From positions 1-22,521 of the forward strand of contig JAVBNW010000152.1 in NCBI GenBank assembly GCA_031551255.1: a stretch of 22,521 nt of DNA. The letters are read 5' to 3'. Of this stretch, positions 14,924 through 22,521 are shown in pieces. The translations under genes were made by a program, and so were the position numbers. Source of the stretch: JAVBNW01 sp031551255. GTDB lineage: Bacteria > Bacillota > Clostridia > Christensenellales > UBA1750. How positions within the stretch are numbered: position 1 is the first letter of the stretch; every line of letters begins with the position of its first letter. The notes beneath the pieces were generated by a model. The model worked only from the letters and a program-made list of their open reading frames with translations, searched no databases and had not been told where the DNA came from.

Positions 14924-16198
14924 TTATTGTAAGTCGATCAGCGCCTCCCGCTCGGGCCCCGTGGACAGATAGCGGATCGGAACGCCGACTTCGCGCTCTA
15001 CAAATCTTACATAGCGCTTCGCGTTTTCCGGCAGGTTGTCGAAATTGCGCTCGCCGCGGATATCGCACAGCCAGCCTGGCAGCATCGCGTACTCAGGCTT
15101 GGCGCGCGCAATCTTCGCCGTATTGGGAAAGCGCCGGGCGACGGCGCCGTCGATCGCGTAGCCTACGCATATGGGGATTTCGGGCAGGTAACCCAGTACA
15201 TCAAGGCCCGTGAGCGCTACGCAGGTTGCTCCCTGCATTGCGCAGCCGTAGCGCGTCGCCACCGCGTCGAACGCGCCAACCCTTCGCGGACGCCCGGTCT
15301 TCGCGCCGTATTCCCCGGCATCTCCTCCCCTGCGCCTGAGTTCTTCCGCCTCCACGCCAAAGAATTCCGTGGCAAACGGGCCTTCGCCTACGCTGCTTGA
15401 ATACGCCTTCACGACCGCAACGACCTCGTCGATCGACGCGGGCGGTATGCCCGCTCCGGCAGCCGCGTAGCCCGCGAGCGTCGGTGAGGAAGTAACATAA
15501 GGGTGGATGCCGTGATCGACGTCGCGCAGCGTACCAAGCTGCCCCTCAAGCAGAATGGTCCTTCCCTGCTCTATCGCCGTGTGCAATAGCTCTGACGTAT
15601 CGGCCACAAAAGGCCTGAGCCACTCCGCCTGTTCCATCAGCTGTTCATACAGCGCGCACGGGTCTATCGGTTCGCGGTTGTATAGGTGCTCAAGCAGCAC
15701 GTTGACCTTCACGCACAAGTTGTCGACGGCATCGCGAAGGTTCGGGTCGTCGTACAATTGCCACACCTGAAGGGCGTTGTGCGAAAATTTATCGGCATAG
15801 AAGGGTGCGATGCCGGATTTTGTCGTTCCAAGCTTTTTATCCGCAAGCCTCTCTTCCTCACAACAATCCAATAATACATGATGCGGCAGCACAAGCTGCG
15901 CCCTATCCGAAACGCACAGGCGCGGTTCGACGCCTCGCGCGCGGAGCGCATCCCACTCGGCATGCAGATCCTCGATGTTGAGCGCGACGCCGTTGGCGAT
16001 GATGTTGACGGCCCGGGGGCTGAACGCGCCCGAGGGCATCAGGTGCAGCGCAAACTTGCCGTGCTGGTTGATGATGGTGTGCCCAGCGTTGCTGCCGCCC
16101 TGAAAGCGCACCACAAAATCCGCCTGCGTCGCAAAAAAGTCGGTCATCTTGCCCTTGCCCTCGTCTCCCCAATTGGCCCCTACAATAGCGCGTACCAT
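14924..16198 (-). CDS. purA: Adenylosuccinate synthetase
   Basis: A 424-residue cytosolic enzyme joining IMP and aspartate with GTP to give adenylosuccinate, the first committed step to AMP. The GTP P-loop-like motif GDEGKGK (11-17) includes catalytic Asp12, and His40 lies in GGSNAGHT. The segment LGTTKSGIAPFYADK replaces the more common GTT-R/K-GIGP-type text. Other landmarks are SSSVGEGPFATE, KTGRPRRVGAFDAVATRY and the C-terminal VEREVGVPIRYLSTGPER. The start at 16198 has AAAGGGGCG upstream; the longer frame to 16366 would overlap purB. It is the last gene of purC-purB-purA, 14 bp after purB. Confidence 0.97.
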   Translation of the reverse strand: MVRAIVGANWGDEGKGKMTDFFATQADFVVRFQGGSNAGHTIINQHGKFALHLMPSGAFSPRAVNIIANGVALNIEDLHAEWDALRARGVEPRLCVSDRAQLVLPHHVLLDCCEEERLADKKLGTTKSGIAPFYADKFSHNALQVWQLYDDPNLRDAVDNLCVKVNVLLEHLYNREPIDPCALYEQLMEQAEWLRPFVADTSELLHTAIEQGRTILLEGQLGTLRDVDHGIHPYVTSSPTLAGYAAAGAGIPPASIDEVVAVVKAYSSSVGEGPFATEFFGVEAEELRRRGGDAGEYGAKTGRPRRVGAFDAVATRYGCAMQGATCVALTGLDVLGYLPEIPICVGYAIDGAVARRFPNTAKIARAKPEYAMLPGWLCDIRGERNFDNLPENAKRYVRFVEREVGVPIRYLSTGPEREALIDLQ

Positions 16199-16212
16199 AC
16201 GATTCGCCCCTT

Positions 16213-17640
16213 TCATACCGGCAGACCGGAAGAGCTGACCAGCGAATCGCGGTTGGCATCGAGCAGCGGCTCGATATCCTCGCGCAAAAAGCGCTCGGTC
16301 TGTTCTTGCGCAAAGCCTACGTACTGGGTTGGGTCTACGGATTCCCAGCCTTCCACCAAGTCGCAAAAAGCCGGATCTTTGGCAAGAAGCGCCAGCAAAT
16401 CGTTGGGCAGCCCCTTTTCTTTAACCATCCGCCCGGCCTCTTGGGCGTGCGCGCGGATTCGTTCGTGCAACTCCTGCCTGTCGCCGCCGCGCTTTACCGC
16501 TTTCATTAAGAGATCCTCGGTCATCATAAAAGGGAGCTCCTCGCGCAGGTGCTTGTCGATCACCTGGGGGTACACTCTAAGGCCGCCCGCCACGTTTAAA
16601 TAGATCTCCAGAATGCCGTCCACCGCGAGAAATGCCTCCGGAATTGCTATACGCCAGTTCGCGGAATCGTCGAGCGTGCGCTCGAACCACTGTTCCGAAG
16701 CCGTCATATCCGCGTTTAACGCGTCGCACAACACATATCTGCAAAGGCCCGTCATGCGCTCGCAGCGCATGGGGTTACGCTTGTAGGGCATGGCGGGGGA
16801 GCCCACCTGGCTCTGTTCGAACGGCTCCTCGATCTCTTTGAGGTGCTGCAACAACCTCAGGTCGTTCGCGAACTTGTGCGCGCTCTGCGCGACGCCGGCG
16901 AGCGCGTGCGCGATACGGCTATCGAGCTTGCGAGGATAGGTTTGCCCGCTTACCGGAAACACGCCGTCAAAACCGAACGCGCGCGCGATGCGCTCCTCAA
17001 GCTCAACCGCCCTTTGGTAATCGCCTGCGAACAGTTCGCGAAAGCTTGCCTGCGTGCCCGTCGTTCCCTTGGAGCCCAGCAACTTTAGGGCCGACAATAC
17101 GCAATCGATCTCCTCGATATCCATCAGCAAGTCTTGCAGCCACAGCGTCGCTCGCTTCCCAACCGTGGTAGGCTGGGCCGCTTGGAAGTGCGTATAGCTG
17201 AGCGTCGCAATCGAACGATGGCGCATCGCGAACTCGGCAAGGCACGCCATTACGGATAGTATTTTCTGGCGAACTTTCACCAGAGCCTCGCGCATGACGA
17301 TGAGATTGGCGTTGTCGCCCACATAGCACGACGTCGCCCCTAAATGGATAATGGGTTTGGCATCCGGGCACTGATCCCCGAAAGCTAAAATGTGCGCCAT
17401 CACGTCGTGGCGCGTCTTTGCCTCGTAGCGCTGTGCCGCTTCAAAGTCGATATCGTCGATATGCGCGGCAAGCTGATCGACCTGCGCCTGCGATATCGGA
17501 AGCCCGAGCTCCTTCTGCGCTTTCGCCAGTTCCACCCATAGCCGCCGCCATGTAGCGAACTTATGCTGCTCTGAAAAAATCTGCTGCATTGGTACGCCGG
17601 CATAACGGACGCACAGCGGGTTTCGATAACGGTCGTACAT
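16213..17640 (-). CDS. purB: Adenylosuccinate lyase
   Basis: A 475-residue fumarase/aspartase-superfamily enzyme acting twice in purine synthesis: SAICAR to AICAR plus fumarate, and adenylosuccinate to AMP plus fumarate. The family loop VGSPAMPYKRNPMRCERM lies near residues 279-296 with the catalytic Ser in GSPAM, and the active-site histidine is in YTHFQAAQPTT (about His151). The ribosome site AAGGGG is too close to the ATG at 17646 and well spaced from the ATG at 17640, so I use the latter. It lies between purC (25-bp gap) and purA (14-bp gap), a compact operon covering steps that flank both ends of AMP synthesis. Confidence 0.97.
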   Translation of the reverse strand: MYDRYRNPLCVRYAGVPMQQIFSEQHKFATWRRLWVELAKAQKELGLPISQAQVDQLAAHIDDIDFEAAQRYEAKTRHDVMAHILAFGDQCPDAKPIIHLGATSCYVGDNANLIVMREALVKVRQKILSVMACLAEFAMRHRSIATLSYTHFQAAQPTTVGKRATLWLQDLLMDIEEIDCVLSALKLLGSKGTTGTQASFRELFAGDYQRAVELEERIARAFGFDGVFPVSGQTYPRKLDSRIAHALAGVAQSAHKFANDLRLLQHLKEIEEPFEQSQVGSPAMPYKRNPMRCERMTGLCRYVLCDALNADMTASEQWFERTLDDSANWRIAIPEAFLAVDGILEIYLNVAGGLRVYPQVIDKHLREELPFMMTEDLLMKAVKRGGDRQELHERIRAHAQEAGRMVKEKGLPNDLLALLAKDPAFCDLVEGWESVDPTQYVGFAQEQTERFLREDIEPLLDANRDSLVSSSGLPV

Positions 17641-17665
17641 GCCCATTCCCCTTGTTGTTTATTTG

Positions 17666-18373
17666 CTACGCCTTGACGCGGCTAAGCACCTGGGCATATG
17701 CCTCCGCAAAGCCGCCCATATCCCGGCGAAAACGATCCTTGTCCATCTTTTCGTTGGTAACGGCATCCCACAGGCGGTAGTTGTCCGGAGAAAGCTCATC
17801 GGCAAGCAACAGCTCGCCGCCCTGCGTTAAGCCAAACTCAAACTTGCAATCGATCAGCTTCAGTCCTTTTTGTTGAAAAAACTCCGTGAGAAAACGGTTA
17901 ATCGTCATCGCGTAGTCCGCTATCGCACGAAATTGCTCCGCCGTCGCGAGGCCCAGCGCTATGGCCTGCGATTCGTTGATAGGCGGATCGTCCAGCGCGT
18001 CGTCCTTTAAGCTGTACTCAAGCGTCGGCTGTGCGAGGGGCGTGCCCTCTTCCACGGCGAAGCGCTTGGAAAAGCTGCCCGCGGCGACGTTGCGCACGAT
18101 CACTTCTAGCGGAATGATCCGAACTAACTTTGTCAACATATCACAATCGTTCAGACTTGAGACGTAATGGGTCGGAACTCCCCTGTCTTCTAAATACGTA
18201 AACAAAATGCAGGATATTTCGTTGTTGATCTTTCCTTTGCCGTCAAATGAGCCTTTTTTTAAGCCATTGAGCGCGGTTGCGTCATCTCTGAAGGAGATAA
18301 TGCACAGTGTAGGGTCCTGTGTCGCGTATACGGTTTTAGCCTTTCCGGCGTGTAGCTGCTTTCCCTTTTGCAT
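17666..18373 (-). CDS. purC: SAICAR synthetase
   Basis: A 235-residue phosphoribosylaminoimidazole-succinocarboxamide synthase, which ligates aspartate to CAIR using ATP. Family landmarks are GKAKTVYATQD near the N-terminus, NNEISCILFTYL, PLEVIVRNVAAGSFSKR, LIDCKFEFG and the C-terminal LADELSPDNYRLWD. The length is normal. AAGGTGA precedes the ATG at 18373; the GTG at 18382 overlaps that site and is rejected. It is the first gene of the operon, with a good promoter and PurR-like boxes upstream. Its product is the substrate of the next gene's enzyme, PurB. Confidence 0.97.
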   Translation of the reverse strand: MQKGKQLHAGKAKTVYATQDPTLCIISFRDDATALNGLKKGSFDGKGKINNEISCILFTYLEDRGVPTHYVSSLNDCDMLTKLVRIIPLEVIVRNVAAGSFSKRFAVEEGTPLAQPTLEYSLKDDALDDPPINESQAIALGLATAEQFRAIADYAMTINRFLTEFFQQKGLKLIDCKFEFGLTQGGELLLADELSPDNYRLWDAVTNEKMDKDRFRRDMGGFAEAYAQVLSRVKA

Positions 18374-18399
18374 GTATGTCACCTTCCCATATGTGAAAT

Positions 18400-18454
18400 C
18401 ACGAACTACGAACGATTACATCCATATAATATTATAAGTTCGTGTTTTAGTCAA
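18400..18454 (-). promoter_or_regulatory. pur operon promoter with PurR-like boxes
   Basis: Minus strand TTGACT (18449-18454), a 17-bp spacer and TATTAT (18426-18431) make a near-consensus promoter. CGAAC cores, the centre of the PurBox, occur on the plus strand at 18402-18406 and 18409-18413 and inverted (GTTCG) at 18438-18442. CACGAACT and AGTTCGTG (18400-18407, 18437-18444) are a perfect 8-bp inverted repeat. The inner pair is 24 bp apart, close to the spacing of B. subtilis PurBoxes. The flanks match the box poorly. Repression by a PurR-like regulator in response to PRPP/purines is inferred. Confidence 0.6.
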
Positions 18455-18533
18455 TAAACGGATCCTCGAAAAAAAAGTAAAATTCCCCTCCGGCCCGGCG
18501 GCTTTGCAAACGAAAAAAACATAGCACCCGGGT

Positions 18534-18565
18534 ACGAAAAAGCCCGCGCGTTTCCGCGCGGGCTT
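18534..18565 (-). terminator. Intrinsic terminator of the P-type ATPase gene
   Basis: Minus strand AAGCCCGCGCG, loop GAAA, CGCGCGGGCTT, followed by TTTCG so that five Ts are in a row. The stem (18540-18550/18555-18565) is a perfect 11 bp with a stabilising GAAA-type tetraloop. It lies 21 bp after the stop at 18587 and also insulates the purC promoter. Confidence 0.85.
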
Positions 18566-18586
18566 CCCAATGCTTTGGTCGTTCCA

Positions 18587-21157
18587 TTAACGCGTCGTTT
18601 TATGGAACATGCGCTTGATAAGCTTGATGATCTCGATAAATGGCACCACTACAAATGCAAGCCCAAGGGCAATACCCCATTGAGCGAGCGTCAGGGGCGC
18701 GACCGAGAAAATCGCGCTGACGGGGGGCACGCACACGATCAAAATCAACAGCGCGAGCGGAATCAGCACGGAAAAAAGCAGCATGCGGTTGTTGAAGCTG
18801 CGCTTTCCGAATACCGTGTGCCAGCCCGCCTTGATGCTGAATACGTGAAAGAGCTGCACCGCGCTGAGCGTAACAAACGCCATGGTCGTGCCGGCGATGT
18901 GCGAAACCCTATTCCCTACGGCATACGAGGCCAGCGTCAGCGCCGCCATCGAGGCCCCCTGATATAAAAGCGTCCAAAGCAAGCCGTCGGCAAAAAAGCT
19001 CTTGTTTTGATCGCGCGGCGCCTCGTTCATCAAATCCGGCTCCGCCGGATCGACGCCAAGGCCGATCGCCGGGAAGGAATCCGTAATCAGGTTGATCCAC
19101 AAAATGTGCACCGGCCCCAGCAACACCACGCCGGCGGGCAACACAAGGGTGGCTACCAACAGCGCAATCACCTCGGCGATGTTCGTGGAGAGCAAAAATT
19201 GCACCGACTTGCGTATGTTCAGGTAGATTTTGCGGCCTTCCTCCACCGCGGCGACGATGGTGGCAAAATTGTCGTCCGCCAGCAGCATATCGGCAACGCC
19301 TTTGGACACATCCGTGCCTGTAATGCCCATGCCCACGCCGATGTCCGCCGTCTTAAGGGCGGGCGCGTCGTTCACGCCGTCGCCCGTCATCGCCACCACC
19401 TTGCCCTTCGCCTTCCACGCTTTGACGATGCGCACCTTATGTTCGGGCGACACGCGCGCGTATACGCGAATTCTCTCCAGCCGCTCGCCGAGCTGCTCAT
19501 CGCTCATGTTCTCCAGCTCGTTGCCGAAGATCGCCTCCGTTCCCTCTTCCAGCATGCCGATTTCGCGCGCGATGGCTATGGCCGTATCCTTATGGTCGCC
19601 CGTGATCATCACGGGGATGATGCCTGCCCGGCGGCACTGCGCGACGGCGTCGTACACCTCGGGCCTTGGAGGATCGATCATGCCCACGAGGCCGACAAAG
19701 ACAAGATCCCGTTCCAGCTCCTCCCCGGGCGCGAAGGGCTTATAGGCTGCCGCGAGCACGCGCAGCGCCTTGCCCGCCATCGCATGGTTCGCCGCCATGA
19801 TCGCATCGCGATGCTCCTCATGAAGCTCGACCACCCCATCGTCAAGCTCGATGCGCGTGCATCTTCTGAGCAGCTCGTCGGGCGCGCCCTTTGTAAACAC
19901 TACATTTCCATCGGGCATGGCGTTGACGGTGGACATCATTTTGCGCTCGGAATCAAACGGCGCTTCCTCCACCCTTTGCGCGCCCAGATACTCCTTCGCC
20001 ATCCCCCTGTCGAGCACAAAGCGCCTAAGTGCCGTCTCGGTCGGGTCGCCGATATCTCCATCGTCTCGAAGCGTGGAGTCGTTGCACAGCTCCAGCGCGG
20101 CCAGCAGATTGTCGTGCGCGTCCCGCGGCATATACTCTCCCGCAGCGATGAGCTGCCCACGCGCATACACCTCGCGCACATTCATCTTGTTCTGCGTCAG
20201 CGTGCCGGTCTTATCCGAGCAGATGATTTGCGCGCACCCCAGCGTTTCCACCGCGGGAAGCTTTTTAATGATCGCCTTGCGCGCCGCCATGCGCGTGACA
20301 CCCATCGCCATCACGATGGTCACCACGGCGGGCATGCCCTCCGGAATGGCCGCGACCGCCAGCGAAACCGACATCAAAAACGCATCCAGCGTGCCTTTGA
20401 GCTCAAAGCCGCCGTTGTGAATGACGCCGACGGCGAAGATTAGAACGCAGATGGCGATAACCACAAACGTGATCACTTTGCCGATTTCGGCTAGTTTTTT
20501 TTGCAACGGGGTTTGTTCATCCGTTTCGGCGTTGATCATGTGCGCGATGCGCCCCATTTCCGTGCGCATGCCCGTTGCCGTAACGATGCCTTGCCCGCGC
20601 CCATAGGTGACGGATGTGCCGTAAAACGCCTCGCTTATGCGGTCCCCCAGCGCAACGCCATCGGGAACGGTCGCCTTTGCGTCCTTTTCCACGGGCACGG
20701 ATTCGCCCGTCAGCGACGCCTCTTCGATCTTTAGGCTGGCGCTATGCTCAAGCTTCATATCGGCGGGAACGAGATCGCCCGCCTCGAGCAGCACCAAATC
20801 GCCGGGCACGAGGAGCGAGGCGTCCATCATGCGCACCTCGCCCTCGCGCACACAGCGCGCCGTTTGGGCGGACATCTTCTTGAGCGCGTCGATCGCCTGC
20901 TGCGCTTTTTGCTCCTGCACAAGGCCGATTGCCGTGTTGGCCACGACTACCGCCAGAATAATCGCCGAATCGATCCCCTCGCCAAGCAGCCCGGAAATCA
21001 GCGCCGCCGCAAGAAGCACCAACACCATCGGGTCGGAAATTTGCATGAGAACGCGGCGCCAAAGAGGCGTTTTCGGCTTTTCTTCCAGTGCATTCGGCCC
21101 GTGTTTGCGCAACAGCTCTTCCGCCTGCGCGCTGGTTAGCCCGCGCGTGGTTTCCAT
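18587..21157 (-). CDS. P2A-type cation-transporting ATPase, likely Mn2+ (or Ca2+) exporter
   Basis: An 856-residue P-type ATPase with about ten membrane helices. The actuator TGES is at 150-153, the phosphorylated Asp315 is in SDKTGTLT, the nucleotide-binding KGAPD is near 424 and the hinge TGDGVND is at 591-597. Ion-site residues of the SERCA/PMR1 group are kept: PEGMP with Glu273 in M4, Asn659 and Glu662 in M5 (STNIAEV), and Asn689, Thr692 and Asp693 in M6 (NLITD). By homology alone it would be named a calcium pump. The leader carries a yybP-ykoY-type Mn2+ riboswitch, so Mn2+ efflux is the better guess. AGGAGGT precedes the ATG at 21157. It is monocistronic, with its own promoter and terminator. 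Confidence 0.93.
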   Translation of the reverse strand: METTRGLTSAQAEELLRKHGPNALEEKPKTPLWRRVLMQISDPMVLVLLAAALISGLLGEGIDSAIILAVVVANTAIGLVQEQKAQQAIDALKKMSAQTARCVREGEVRMMDASLLVPGDLVLLEAGDLVPADMKLEHSASLKIEEASLTGESVPVEKDAKATVPDGVALGDRISEAFYGTSVTYGRGQGIVTATGMRTEMGRIAHMINAETDEQTPLQKKLAEIGKVITFVVIAICVLIFAVGVIHNGGFELKGTLDAFLMSVSLAVAAIPEGMPAVVTIVMAMGVTRMAARKAIIKKLPAVETLGCAQIICSDKTGTLTQNKMNVREVYARGQLIAAGEYMPRDAHDNLLAALELCNDSTLRDDGDIGDPTETALRRFVLDRGMAKEYLGAQRVEEAPFDSERKMMSTVNAMPDGNVVFTKGAPDELLRRCTRIELDDGVVELHEEHRDAIMAANHAMAGKALRVLAAAYKPFAPGEELERDLVFVGLVGMIDPPRPEVYDAVAQCRRAGIIPVMITGDHKDTAIAIAREIGMLEEGTEAIFGNELENMSDEQLGERLERIRVYARVSPEHKVRIVKAWKAKGKVVAMTGDGVNDAPALKTADIGVGMGITGTDVSKGVADMLLADDNFATIVAAVEEGRKIYLNIRKSVQFLLSTNIAEVIALLVATLVLPAGVVLLGPVHILWINLITDSFPAIGLGVDPAEPDLMNEAPRDQNKSFFADGLLWTLLYQGASMAALTLASYAVGNRVSHIAGTTMAFVTLSAVQLFHVFSIKAGWHTVFGKRSFNNRMLLFSVLIPLALLILIVCVPPVSAIFSVAPLTLAQWGIALGLAFVVVPFIEIIKLIKRMFHKTTR

Positions 21158-21257
21158 CGTTTCGATAACCTCCTACTATATCGTACATTGCGGCGCATCC
21201 GCAAAAGAAACTCAATATTTAAACAGTTGCCCTCCCAATATTGTAAGCCGAATGGGC

Positions 21258-21302
21258 AAAATAATAACAAAAGACTTTTACCGCAAAGTTCGGTAAAAGT
21301 CT
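21258..21302 (-). terminator. Riboswitch expression-platform terminator
   Basis: Minus strand AGACTTTTACCG (21302-21291), loop AACTTTG, CGGTAAAAGTCT (21283-21272); a perfect 12-bp stem followed by TTTGTTATTATTTT. Its 5' arm contains the CTTTTA that forms P1 of the aptamer (21294-21299), so terminator and aptamer are mutually exclusive: ligand binding should permit readthrough into the ATPase gene. Confidence 0.82.
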
Positions 21303-21385
21303 CGTCATTTCATCGCATGCCGGATGCGTAAAGCACCGTATTGACGGCAACGCGCGCCGGATGACCGGCCGACTACTCCCTTTTA
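21294..21385 (-). promoter_or_regulatory. yybP-ykoY family (Mn2+) riboswitch aptamer
   Basis: The minus-strand RNA starts TAAAAGGGAGTAGTC and ends GACGAGACTTTTA. These are the two conserved ends of the yybP-ykoY motif (GGAGUA loop 5', GAGAC/AAGACC 3') closed by P1 UAAAAG/CUUUUA and a short GUC/GAC helix. Between them is a GCCGG-UCAU-CCGGC hairpin, then CCG-UCAAUA-CGG resembling the second metal-binding leg. The 92-nt length fits the family. P-type ATPases are an established target of this riboswitch class. The middle part was matched by eye only and deviates from examples I remember. Confidence 0.75.
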
Positions 21386-21389
21386 GGCT

Positions 21390-21418
21390 ACTATAACATT
21401 GGGCAACGACCGCGTCAA
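21390..21418 (-). promoter_or_regulatory. Promoter of the riboswitch-ATPase transcript
   Basis: Minus strand TTGACG (21413-21418), a 17-bp spacer and TATAGT (21390-21395). The start site would fall within a few bases of the aptamer's first P1 base, the normal geometry for a riboswitch transcript. The leader is about 225 nt. Confidence 0.75.
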
Positions 21419-21434
21419 GGAACTAAGGCGATAA

Positions 21435-21451
21435 CCGCACGGCTTGTGCGG
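21435..21451 (-). terminator. Hairpin after atpC
   Basis: CCGCAC (21435-21440) and GTGCGG (21446-21451) with loop GGCTT; on the minus strand it is followed by TTATCGCCTTAG. It starts 10 bp after the atpC stop and overlaps nothing else, so it is a modest terminator for the ATP synthase operon. Confidence 0.45.
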
Positions 21452-21461
21452 CGCTACCCTA

Positions 21462-21878
21462 TTACCCCTTCTTCTCCGTGTCGTCAAGCAGTTTAAGGCG
21501 GGCCAGCGCGCGGCTTTTCGCCATGCGCGTCAGGGCACGGTCGCGGTCAGTCTCCTCGTTTTGGATGCGCGTCTCGGCGCGAGCAAGCGCGGCCTCGGCG
21601 CGGTCGCGGTCGATCTCCTCCGGCCACTCGATCGATTGCACCAGCACGATCACCTGATCGCCGTACACCATCGCATAGCCTTCGCCGCACACGGCCGCAC
21701 GCCACTCGCCGTTCGTCTGAATGCGGATGATGCCGCTGAGCACGGAGGCGACCATCTTCTCGTGCCCCGCCATGATGCCGTTTTCGCCGTCTCCCGCCGG
21801 AAGAATGACCATATCCACCATCTCCAGCATGAAGAGGCGTTCGGGCGTGGTAATCTCCAGCAAAAACTGTTTTGCCAT
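21462..21878 (-). CDS. atpC: ATP synthase F1 epsilon subunit
   Basis: A 138-residue subunit of the F1 central stalk that couples rotation and inhibits ATP hydrolysis. It has the N-terminal beta-sandwich (FLLEITTPERLFMLEMVDMVILPAGDGENGIMAGH, a typical EpsC opening) and a C-terminal helical hairpin rich in Arg, Ala and Glu (DRDRAEAALARAETRIQNEETDRDRALTRMAKSRALARLKLL). The start at 21878 lies 2 bp after the atpD stop and its ribosome site, GAAGGA, is inside the end of atpD, so the two are coupled. It is the last gene of the atp operon. Confidence 0.96.
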   Translation of the reverse strand: MAKQFLLEITTPERLFMLEMVDMVILPAGDGENGIMAGHEKMVASVLSGIIRIQTNGEWRAAVCGEGYAMVYGDQVIVLVQSIEWPEEIDRDRAEAALARAETRIQNEETDRDRALTRMAKSRALARLKLLDDTEKKG

Positions 21879-21880
21879 CG

Positions 21881-22521
21881 CTATTCCTTCATCGACTTGG
21901 CCTTGGCGACCGCTTCGTCGAAATCGCCCACCATATAAAACGCGTTCTCGGGCAGGTCGTCTCCCCTACCGCCACAAATCGCCTCGAAGCCTTCCAGGTT
22001 TTTGTCGATGCCGACATATTTGCCGGGCGAACCGGTAAACACTTCGGCTGCGAACATCGGTTGTGACAAGAAGCGCTGAATGCGCCTGGCGCGGTGGATG
22101 ATCAGCCTATCTTCGGGCGAAAGCTCGTCGATGCCCAGAATGGCGACGATATCCGCGAGCTCGCGGTTGCGCTGCAGCATCTCCTGCACCTGACGCGCCA
22201 CCTTGTAGTGCCTTTCGCCCACGATGTTCGGATCCAGGATGCGCGAGGAAGACGCGAGCGGATCCACGGCCGGGTAGATGCCGATTTCCGACACCGCGCG
22301 CGAGAGCATTGTGGTGGCATCCAAGTGGGTAAAGGTAGTCGCGGGGGCGGGGTCTGTCGGGTCGTCCGCCGGAACGTACACCGCCTGCACGGATGTAATC
22401 GAACCCTTGGGCGTGGAAGCGATGCGCTCCTCGAGCTCGCCAAGCTCGTTGGCGAGCGTCGGCTGGTAGCCGACGGCCGAGGGCATGCGCCCAAGCAACG
22501 CCGAAACCTCGGAGCCCGCCT
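21881..22521 (-). CDS. atpD: ATP synthase F1 beta subunit (5'-truncated by window edge)
   Basis: The C-terminal 213 residues of the catalytic beta subunit, reading in from the right edge as AGSEVSALLGRMPSAVGYQPTLANELGELEERIAST. The ATP synthase alpha/beta signature PAVDPLASSSR is present, as are the C-terminal helical domain (LADIVAILGIDELSPEDRLIIHRARRIQRFLSQPMF) and the usual ending FDEAVAKAKSMKE. The Walker A and B region lies outside the window. The reading frame is open to position 22521, so an apparent TTG start at 22498 is not real. Confidence 0.97.
   Translation of the reverse strand, partial: AGSEVSALLGRMPSAVGYQPTLANELGELEERIASTPKGSITSVQAVYVPADDPTDPAPATTFTHLDATTMLSRAVSEIGIYPAVDPLASSSRILDPNIVGERHYKVARQVQEMLQRNRELADIVAILGIDELSPEDRLIIHRARRIQRFLSQPMFAAEVFTGSPGKYVGIDKNLEGFEAICGGRGDDLPENAFYMVGDFDEAVAKAKSMKE

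Noticed and set aside
19007..20443. Long plus-strand frame of 478 codons antisense to the P-type ATPase gene.
   Set aside because: It lies antisense to a complete ATPase with all catalytic motifs. Its His/Arg-rich translation is the usual shadow of a GC-rich gene, and it has no RBS or promoter.
21158..21216. TTGCGG-18-TATAGT as a promoter right before the P-type ATPase.
   Set aside because: The -10 would overlap the AGGAGGT ribosome site, leaving no leader. The promoter at 21390-21418 upstream of the riboswitch is far better.

Overview
The window looks like the chromosome of a Gram-positive, clostridia-type bacterium (Firmicutes/Bacillota). The evidence is a Firmicutes-type LexA with a GAAC-N4-GTTC-like operator, a DUF421/DUF4363 gene pair, a TIGR04086-type membrane protein, PurR-like boxes in front of purC, strong Shine-Dalgarno sequences before almost every gene, and lipoproteins with clear lipoboxes. 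Base composition is fairly GC-rich in coding DNA and AT-rich in promoters. I see no IS element, phage gene, CRISPR array, tRNA or rRNA. I cannot name the species.

Layout. 1-1049: 3' part of glyA (minus), divergent from a VWA-domain lipoprotein (1293-2933, plus). 3112-6390 (minus): a small TIGR04086 membrane protein, then a three-gene ABC-2 exporter operon (ATPase, permease, permease) with overlapping genes. The operon is preceded by a roughly 200-nt structured leader ending in an intrinsic terminator. 6393-7619 (minus): an EAL-HDOD signalling protein. 7843-9991: a convergent zinc alcohol/polyol dehydrogenase and PfkB sugar kinase. 10071-11619 (minus): a Cof-type HAD phosphatase, a tiny cysteine-rich protein and a coiled-coil membrane protein. 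11768-12373: lexA. 12374-12752: mostly non-coding, with hairpins. 12753-13610 (minus): a lipoprotein with two YH-C...C-C metal-binding-like repeats. 13727-14823: a DUF421-DUF4363 pair. 14924-18373 (minus): a purC-purB-purA operon. 18587-21157 (minus): a P2A-type cation ATPase. 21462-22521 (minus): atpC and the 3' part of atpD.

How the genes work together. glyA supplies one-carbon units and purC/purB/purA cover SAICAR synthesis, the two fumarate-releasing steps and the first step from IMP to AMP. The P-type ATPase would normally be called a calcium pump, but its 5' leader reads as a yybP-ykoY (Mn2+) riboswitch with promoter, aptamer and a terminator overlapping the aptamer's P1 strand. A manganese-exporting role is therefore likely. 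The ABC exporter is similarly placed behind a leader and terminator with only about 15 nt between the terminator tail and the ribosome binding site. Its leader folds into a three-way junction that I cannot match to a known class. This is the best candidate in the window for an undescribed regulatory element.
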